A stretch of DNA of 64,000 bases from Paulownia fortunei (Eukaryota > Streptophyta > Magnoliopsida > Lamiales > Paulowniaceae). Each line of letters starts with the position of its first letter. Position 1 is the stretch's first letter. A program made the position numbers and the translations under genes. Below the pieces are notes generated by a model. That model searched no databases. It saw nothing but the letters and a program-made list of their open reading frames with translations, and was not told the DNA's origin. Where the stretch lies: positions 15,388,694 to 15,452,693 of the forward strand of contig CM033119.1 of assembly GCA_019321725.1 (NCBI GenBank). The letters run 5' to 3'. Positions 60,001 to 64,000 of this stretch are shown here, piece after piece.

Positions 60001-61790
60001 AATATTTTCAGAAAATTCAAAAAGAAAATGAGACTGTTTAATCTCAAATAGAGAAGAGTAGTCAGAAGAAAAAGAAAGTCCAAAGCTAGCTTTTGGTTTT
60101 GCTTAGCACAACAACAGCTGTTGACTAATTATCGGTTCTTGAACAACCTTTCTAGGAATCTCCATGTGGTTAGTAATATTCAGCCAAAGGAACAACAGAC
60201 CTATCTCAAAAAGAGACTAAAAGCAGGCCAATCAAATCCAATGGTACAGACTTTGAAGTCATGTAAGGTTTGCATGAATTCTTGGTTCACAGGAGAATTT
60301 TGGAAGAGAAATAATCAAGATTTTAGACTAATAAGAGGACAGTCAAACATATTTTGCTGCATCATGAAAACCACCATATCATAACACTGTCGGTTAACTC
60401 TTTAAGCAGTAAATTTATGCATCAAAAATTTCCTATCTGCAGAAGAAACATATCAAAGAAACCAACACAGGTTCCTTTGACCTGAATTAACATATAAAAA
60501 GATTTCTCAGATACTTTCCAGTTCTATAATGCACACCATCACGAAACAGGTCATGCAGCAATTACACCAAGGGACCAAACGAACATGCATTCTTGGCTCC
60601 TGTTATAAGGAGACCAATAAAACAAACCAGAGAATTTACATGGAAAGCAAGCAAATGTGATTACCTTCCACCCAACTGAGAGCTTTACTATTTCCAAAAG
60701 TACCTATTAGACAACCATTGCCCATCAGTGAAAGCATAAGGCATATTGCTTGAAAGCATAAACTCTTATTCTAACCATCCAATAGGAAACCACAAAAAGT
60801 TAGATGCAAAAGTGGTTCTGAGTGCGGTAATAAAGAATACTACAAAAACTTGGAGCAGCTTGCTAAAAATGTGATAACTAAGATGATGATTGTCATTTAA
60901 AATATAAATAAATGCTTCTGTCAATTGATCTCTGTTCATCTTAGCTTTGATACATTTTATACGTCTAAATAAATAATGAAAGAATCATCTTAACATTACC
61001 CATCTCCGCATCATATCAAGATATAGAAGGAACAACAATATTCGACTACTCTAAACTGCAGACAATCTAAGACAATCCCAAATTGGAAACAGAAATGGTA
61101 TAAATGGAAAATCAATTGTAGCAAATCTCCAGCCATTTTGCCGCACAAATCTGAGATTGTGAACTATCTTATTTCAGATAAACGTTCTACTTCTTTAGCA
61201 TATAACGTTCCAAAGTAACATTGTCAGCTCACTTATAGTAGAACATTACAAATACTACAAAAATGGACTTAATTTAAGGCCATAAATACCACAATCCATC
61301 ATCAAATAACAATAATTGCAAATTCATTACTCCCACTCCACTTATTACCCATCAACAAATCAACAGGAAATTAATTATCCAATTACGAGAAGCGAATAAA
61401 AAAAAATCAAACCTCGGCCACCATACAAATAACCAATGAGAAGGAATGCTCCCTGAAAAGTTGCAAATTAAAATCCATAATCAGAATTTATAAATGTCAA
61501 AGATGAAGTCCCACCATGATTCAAAGTCCCACCAAGATTCATTGTCGACAATCAGAATTTCTTCATTCTTATCCATATTACATCACAAATCACTACACTA
61601 GAAATGAAAAATGCACATTTCCATAGAAAGAAAGAGAAAAAGAAAATAGAGATTATGATACCAGAATGATGACTGCAATGGATAAGTAAGGGGGAGAGCG
61701 GGATCTTGAATGAACGGAGGATGAAAATATAGCTGGCCCAGTTTCAGATACACGTCGAGAAGGATTTATTGGCCTTCTTGAAATCTTCAT
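42720..61790 (-). CDS. CGR3: CGR2/CGR3-like Golgi pectin (homogalacturonan) methyltransferase, six exons
   Basis: CDS is complement(join(42720..42872, 43772..43827, 58445..58819, 60665..60703, 61413..61452, 61662..61790)), 792 bp, 263 residues. All five introns are GT-AG and phases match at every junction. The product has an Arg/Ser-rich N-terminus, one membrane segment (about 35-53), and a Rossmann-type SAM-binding domain: RVLHVGPDTCSV (95-106), EAWGVEPYD (117-125), VADIKFRLPYRAKSFSLVIV (144-163), SDALDYLSPKYLN (164-176). It ends SLEENE...IFHLKPYH. This matches in layout and length the Arabidopsis COTTON GOLGI-RELATED 2/3 proteins, Golgi type II membrane enzymes that methylesterify pectin. 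No stop or frameshift interrupts the model. Intron 4 is 14.6 kb and filled with retroelements. Whether it is orthologous to CGR2 or CGR3 cannot be decided here. Confidence 0.93.
42873..43771 (-). other. CGR-like gene, intron 5
   Basis: 899 bp, GTAAGC...AATAG. No repeat or gene recognised. Confidence 0.85.
43772..43827 (-). CDS. CGR3: CGR-like gene, exon 5
   Basis: 56 bp after acceptor atatgtag, encoding YPRHHKAKAVDKAKYGRA. It corresponds to the GxPGQQKAK...KFGRPA segment of relatives. It ends phase 0 before donor GTAAGC. Confidence 0.9.
43971..44438 (-). other. Unrecognised 155-codon open frame inside intron 4
   Basis: An uninterrupted minus-strand frame, long for this AT-rich DNA, with balanced composition (for example SISINIFHLWFQKKTSAVTY, ATELSESYLENLCDLNDALC, AAAWMKRHVQMAFLVFSYTF). 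A hydrophobic stretch lies near residues 116-131. I do not recognise a family. It could be an exon of a nested or captured gene fragment, or chance. A shorter plus-strand frame at 44,131-44,331 overlaps it. Confidence 0.3.
44790..45025 (-). other. Possible captured exon fragment
   Basis: The minus strand reads LGGPLNITPKFPEEAKVLTF then CLWEKVPSGHSTGTHRLQQ before running into AT-rich sequence with no sign of coding. The composition looks protein-like, but I recognise no domain and no splice signals can be assigned. Confidence 0.2.
45334..45825 (+). mobile_element. 5' LTR of element C
   Basis: Starts TGTTGAGAATA and ends TGCTTTCA. It shares long matches with 54,857-55,302, such as tgcatccatatttg, ctcaactaacagaatacact and agattagattggtgaa. 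The frame 45,269-45,469 runs across the LTR start and is not a gene. Confidence 0.75.
46843..47373 (+). pseudogene. Caulimovirid Lys/Glu-rich segment upstream of protease
   Basis: Two frames (46,843-47,139 and 47,155-47,373), separated by a single stop (TAA at 47,137-47,139) and lying in the same phase, encode a highly charged, probably coiled-coil stretch (IEKIRDIENSENENEEEENN). Position between the lost coat protein and the protease fits the pol polyprotein linker. Confidence 0.6.
47374..47780 (+). pseudogene. Caulimovirid aspartic protease
   Basis: An ALFDTGADLNCIKSG motif, with the catalytic DTG at 47,421-47,429, and a downstream LGTPFI block identify a pepsin-like retroviral protease. 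It lies directly upstream of the RT. Its frame is shifted relative to flanking pieces. Confidence 0.8.
47881..48562 (+). pseudogene. Caulimovirid reverse transcriptase
   Basis: 47,881-48,150 carries the N-terminal RT blocks (KARPIQMN, EIKDLEDKKLISKSRSP). A stop at 48,148 is followed by FSKFDMKSRFWQIQI. 48,359-48,562 carries FGLKNAHFEFQRIMNEIF and the YIEDLIIF box (48,455-48,466), where the second catalytic aspartate pair has become Glu-Asp. A missing key residue plus stops means no activity. Confidence 0.85.
48566..49297 (+). pseudogene. Caulimovirid RNase H
   Basis: Continues the RT with FLGHYIFQGTITPI, LQRFLGNLNY and MAKPLHDRL. After a stop at about 48,799, ETDATDIGYGGILKQ and FTSAHWNDTQKNYSTIKKEI give the RNase H active-site region, then KGDINSIPDFLTR near the end. 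An equivalent but shorter piece exists in the inverted copy (53,126-53,374, minus). Confidence 0.85.
49278..50668 (+). pseudogene. Caulimovirid downstream frame of unknown function
   Basis: Begins MPPKKDKGKKPAQNP, overlapping the RNase H end by 20 bp in another frame. It is split into 49,278-49,616, a decayed middle, 50,007-50,318 and 50,315-50,668. Visible features are a Lys-rich N-terminus, tryptophan-rich segments (WWTSWWECFG; RRFKIKWWDKLK) and a C-terminal Ala/Gln-rich part. No catalytic motif seen. The reverse copy (51,240-52,860, minus) has the same content. The family role is unknown to me. Confidence 0.65.
50690..50880 (+). promoter_or_regulatory. Promoter-like region of caulimovirid copy 1
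   Basis: After the last frame come an inverted TGACG-core site (ataacgtcag, with a degraded partner 11 bp upstream), a CA-rich stretch, an A-rich TATA-like ctgtaaaaagagg at about 50,828 and a ttctcatttcataaga segment. The order resembles the pregenomic-RNA promoter of caulimovirids. The same signals occur in copy 2. Both copies are decayed and activity is unknown. Confidence 0.45.
51005..51037. repeat. GA microsatellite
   Basis: About fifteen GA units with one interruption, at the edge of the right viral arm. Confidence 0.95.
51040..51240 (-). promoter_or_regulatory. Promoter-like region of caulimovirid copy 2
   Basis: Mirror of 50,690-50,880. It keeps two TGACG-type cores in opposite orientation (around 51,160-51,185), and a TATA-like patch in agattatctatcaaaagagg-like sequence on the minus strand. 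It has an 11-bp segment between short gtca repeats that is absent from copy 1. Confidence 0.4.
51961..52212. repeat. 84-bp unit repeated three times in tandem
   Basis: ttggaagaac occurs at 51,961, 52,045 and 52,129, each followed by the same 74 bases with a few changes. The period of 84 bp equals 28 codons, so the downstream frame of viral copy 2 stays open (frame 51,934-52,140, minus, shows ADWGYDLSKSLYFPEKFK twice). Copy 1 has the unit once, at about 49,905-49,990. Confidence 0.95.
53416..54509 (+). mobile_element. Gypsy LTR fragment (copy 2)
   Basis: The right part (53,740-54,509) matches the solo LTR at 13,160-13,914 closely and ends TTTCACGAACA. The left part is purine-rich, with repeated ggaaggatttcagg and cattcttggaga words; frames 53,475-53,747 and 53,495-53,692 there are not genes. 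It starts directly at the viral copy 2 breakpoint. Confidence 0.75.
54857..55302 (+). mobile_element. 3' LTR of element C (5' tip missing)
   Basis: Direct repeat of 45,357-45,825, ending TTGCTTACA. The first 20 or so bases of the LTR are absent next to the polypurine tract. Confidence 0.75.
55679..55832. repeat. Tandem duplication of about 76 bp
   Basis: ggagaatgagtaacttcatg through ttaaagaaaagtaaatc occurs twice in direct succession with few differences. Confidence 0.92.
57057..57193. repeat. Tandem duplication of about 68 bp
   Basis: aatcagtactagaggactaa through cattcagaa is repeated immediately with several substitutions. Confidence 0.92.
58445..58819 (-). CDS. CGR3: CGR-like gene, exon 4 (methyltransferase core)
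   Basis: 375 bp after acceptor ctgtgcag, encoding residues 70-194 with the SAM-binding motifs. It ends VIFTG across donor GTAAGA. The open frame runs on upstream to 58,904 and downstream to 58,314, but those parts are intron. Confidence 0.95.
58820..60664 (-). other. CGR-like gene, intron 3
   Basis: 1,845 bp, GTAATC...TGCAG. The frames 59,459-59,800 (plus) and 60,121-60,384 (plus) have no recognisable domain and are regarded as chance. Confidence 0.85.
60665..60703 (-). CDS. CGR3: CGR-like gene, exon 3
   Basis: A 39-bp micro-exon after acceptor ctaatag encodes GTFGNSKALSWVE (stem region), phase 1 in and out, before donor GTAATC. Confidence 0.87.
60704..61661 (-). other. CGR-like gene, introns 2 and 1
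   Basis: Intron 2 is 60,704-61,412 (709 bp) and intron 1 is 61,453-61,661 (209 bp), both GT-AG. No repeats recognised. Confidence 0.85.
61413..61452 (-). CDS. CGR3: CGR-like gene, exon 2
   Basis: A 40-bp micro-exon after acceptor ttttcag encodes GAFLLIGYLYGGR and completes the membrane segment. It ends phase 1 before donor GTTTGA. Confidence 0.9.
61662..61790 (-). CDS. CGR3: CGR-like gene, exon 1
   Basis: Starts at ATG 61,790 (MKISRRPINPSRR...) and encodes residues 1-43: the cytosolic tail and first half of the membrane anchor (YLSIAVIIL). It ends at CTG before donor GTATCA, phase 0. This start matches the usual N-terminus of the family. Confidence 0.92.
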
Positions 61791-62932
61791 TGTTCTCAAA
61801 CTCTGGTGATTTACAGCTTAATGCATCACATGTAACTTAGACCGAGAACAAAAAGAAAATTACCGTTGGAGTGCTCAAGAATGGTAGGAATGAGAAAATA
61901 AAGGGAGACCCTATTGATTTCTTGATTATGATTGACAAGAAAGATGAGTCTTGATGCGTAATTGGAGAATGGGGTTTGGGATTGAAAATGGCGAGTGGGA
62001 AAAGCGTAAACTGGTTAATTGGCGCGTTGAGTCTGCTGGGATCCAACTGTCCGACTTTATGAATGAATGTCATTGCCGTTTATGCGATGGGTAAAGTTCC
62101 AGTTTACCCTTTTGTACTTTTAAGCTCTACAAGGATTGAAAAATAGATGGAAAAAAAAAACTCCACTGTAATTTGAAGATAGGAGTTTTGGACAAGAATT
62201 TGAAAAGTGAAAATTTTAAATATGTTTATTAAATTGTTATTAAAAGTAATGATTTTAGTTAATAATATTATATTATCATTTTACGGGAGAAAATATTCAA
62301 GGAAAAAAATATTTTAAAAAAATAAAATTTTTATTTTGGGGCGTCCCAAGAAAGAATTATGAGTCATAAATTTGGAAGGAATACTAAAACAAAGATAAAT
62401 AAATCATATAATTAAAAAAGAAGCAAAAATTCAAAAAGATGAGTTGACTTCCATCATTTCAATAATTTCCATACCACACATCATATAGTGAACTACCACG
62501 AAACAAACTCCAAATACAAAAGCATCAAGGAAAAGTCTCACCTACCGGAAACAACTTAATAATAGGTGAATTGCTCGATCAAAAATTGACTAAAACCAAA
62601 CCCAGTGGACTAATTGAAGGGTGAAACCCAATTTGGATCATGAGAAGGCTGATCTAGGGCGCCAAAATGGGTATAGGTATGTAGAGATAAAAGTCGAGCA
62701 AAAAATAGAACCAACAATGGCTTGTAATCAATCTTTGGTAATGAAATGCCGGAAAATAGATAATACCCAATGAGGCCAAAGATTCAAAAGGCCTAATACC
62801 GAGAAATAGTAGAAAAAAAAGTTAATGGAAACCAGGCAATGGTGGCTCTGTATATGTTTGAAATATGTAAGGTTATATTTGGATGGAAGGATTGTAATTG
62901 ATGGAAGAATTTCAAACGTCTTCAATAAGATG
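61791..62932 (-). promoter_or_regulatory. 5' UTR and upstream region of the CGR-like gene
   Basis: The bases just before the start codon (gagaacaATGAAG) give a fair plant context. GC rises at about 61,960-62,100, as often near plant transcription starts, and a ttggcgcg word lies at 62,019-62,026. No TATA box was assigned. The AT-rich rest has no recognised gene; the minus frames 61,837-62,073 and 62,728-62,925 look like chance. Confidence 0.4.
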
Positions 62933-63884
62933 TGTTAGTGTCAGAAAAAATTGGCATTTATGAAAGCTGGAATTCTGCACAGAAACCAGGTGTTGCAAGA
63001 AATATTGTGAGAGATATTGCAACACTGGCGTAATAGTATTTAATTAATTACTTAATTATAATTATTCTGGGCATGTTTTCATAATTCATTGATTTTCAAA
63101 ATATTTATTTTAGGTATTTCGTAAAGTCACATGTGTGACGAATATACTAAAACTAAAGATATTTTTTGATTTGTTTTAATAATTTAAGAGAAGATTTGAA
63201 GAATCTTATGGATAAGGCAACAGATCAAGAAATCAATACATTTTAGATATGTAGTAATTAAGACCCGATTTCAAGAGGAATTTGGACTGAAATACATGGT
63301 TGCATATATACCAAGTCTCAACATTGAAAAATTAAGTGGATGAACTAAATAGTGCCACGAAAGTGATTCAAGGGTGAGGTGAATTTGACTTACATATATC
63401 CTTCAGGAGAAGAAGGTGAAAATGGTCTTCGGGAGATGACCGCATCAGCCATCTTATGGAGTTCAAAGTTGAAAGGAATCCAACAGTGTTGATTACTTAT
63501 ATAGATAATTAGGGAGAAAAATGTGAAGGTTTTTGAGAGAAGATCGGATCAGTCATCTAAAAGAGTTCAGTGTTGGAGGGAGTCCAAGAGTGTTGATTAA
63601 AGTCGAGAAAAGCTCGCAGGGACAACTAAATAGTAGAATACATAAGATGGTCTTCATTTAAAGAGGGAGTATTTAAATTATTTTAATTCCATGAAATGTA
63701 TTTTGTAAATTATTACTAATTAGTGAATTATTTCTTTCTCTAGGCATGGCCTTGTGCAGTAGAGTACGTAGTACTTGAAGCACGTAAAAATTCTTGGTAT
63801 TATCTTTTTATTTTCGCTACGTGTTCTATCTAATTGTTACAACACTTTAGATTTTAAGTAAAAATTGGGCAACAGATTCTATCA
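62933..63884 (+). mobile_element. 5' LTR of a copia element running off the window
   Basis: Starts TGTTAGTGTCAG and ends near GGGCAACA (63,874) or slightly after. A degenerate primer-binding site (ttagcatcaagagcagg, about 63,886-63,902) follows, and then a gag start. A perfect 9-bp inverted repeat, gtgttgcaa/ttgcaacac, sits at 62,990-62,998 and 63,017-63,025. The second LTR would lie outside the window. Confidence 0.55.
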
Positions 63885-63948
63885 ATTAGCATCAAGAGCA
63901 GGTCACTAAAACTAATTATTGAGATTGTAGTTTTTATCTGTTGCAAGT

Positions 63949-64000
63949 ATGGAACACCTGCATAAAGAAAGTTTAGTGTCACGTCCTCCATTGCTTAATA
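63949..64000 (+). CDS. Copia gag N-terminus (partial)
   Basis: ATG at 63,949 opens MEHLHKESLVSRPPLLN, cut by the window end. The RPPLLN(G)-type motif close to the N-terminus is characteristic of plant copia gag proteins. It lies about 50 bp after the primer-binding site. Whether the rest is intact cannot be seen. Confidence 0.65.
   Translation, partial: MEHLHKESLVSRPPLLN

Noticed and set aside
59459..60384. Plus-strand frames of 113 and 87 codons
   Set aside because: Located in intron 3 of the minus-strand CGR-like gene, with no domain or codon-use support.
1..64000. tRNA, rRNA, miRNA and CRISPR-like structures
   Set aside because: I looked for tRNA arm words, long conserved RNA blocks and regularly spaced short repeats and found none; the only tRNA-like words are primer-binding sites of retroelements.

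Overview
This window reads as nuclear DNA of a flowering plant, probably a eudicot. It is AT-rich, filled with nested and decayed LTR retrotransposons, carries endogenous pararetrovirus (caulimovirid) sequence, and its one clearly intact gene is a plant-specific Golgi methyltransferase split by GT-AG introns. I cannot name the species. Almost all other long reading frames are fragments of retroelement proteins or chance frames.

Layout. 1-8 kb: an AT-rich direct repeat, then remnants of plus-strand Ty3/gypsy elements of Athila/Tat type (protease, integrase tail, 3' non-coding DNA, LTR-like DNA) and a candidate solo LTR. 8.9-16.9 kb: a broken minus-strand Athila-type gypsy element with a tRNA-Asp primer-binding site, interrupted by a plus-strand LTR of another gypsy family at 12.3-13.9 kb. 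17.05-35.84 kb: a minus-strand Ty1/copia element (B), with about 2.2 kb LTRs, split by a related plus-strand copia element (A, 19,923-28,953) that has a perfect 5-bp target duplication. 35.8-42.7 kb: gene-poor DNA with a MITE-like sequence, a gypsy LTR fragment, a microsatellite and a DNA-transposon-like inverted repeat. 42.7-61.8 kb: a complete six-exon minus-strand gene for a CGR2/CGR3-type pectin methyltransferase (263 residues). 62.9-64.0 kb: the 5' end of another copia element, cut off by the window edge.

The most unusual feature is intron 4 of the CGR-like gene, 14,617 bp long. It holds a pair of short copia-type LTRs (45,334-45,825 and 54,857-55,302) with primer-binding site and polypurine tract but no recognisable copia proteins. 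Between them are two caulimovirid copies in a tail-to-tail inverted arrangement, plus a gypsy LTR fragment. The viral arms are about 2.2-2.4 kb, separated by only about 140 bp, so any unspliced or read-through transcript could fold into a long imperfect hairpin. The exon phases and splice sites of the host gene remain intact, so the gene may have tolerated these insertions.

No tRNA, rRNA, CRISPR or bacterial-type features were seen.
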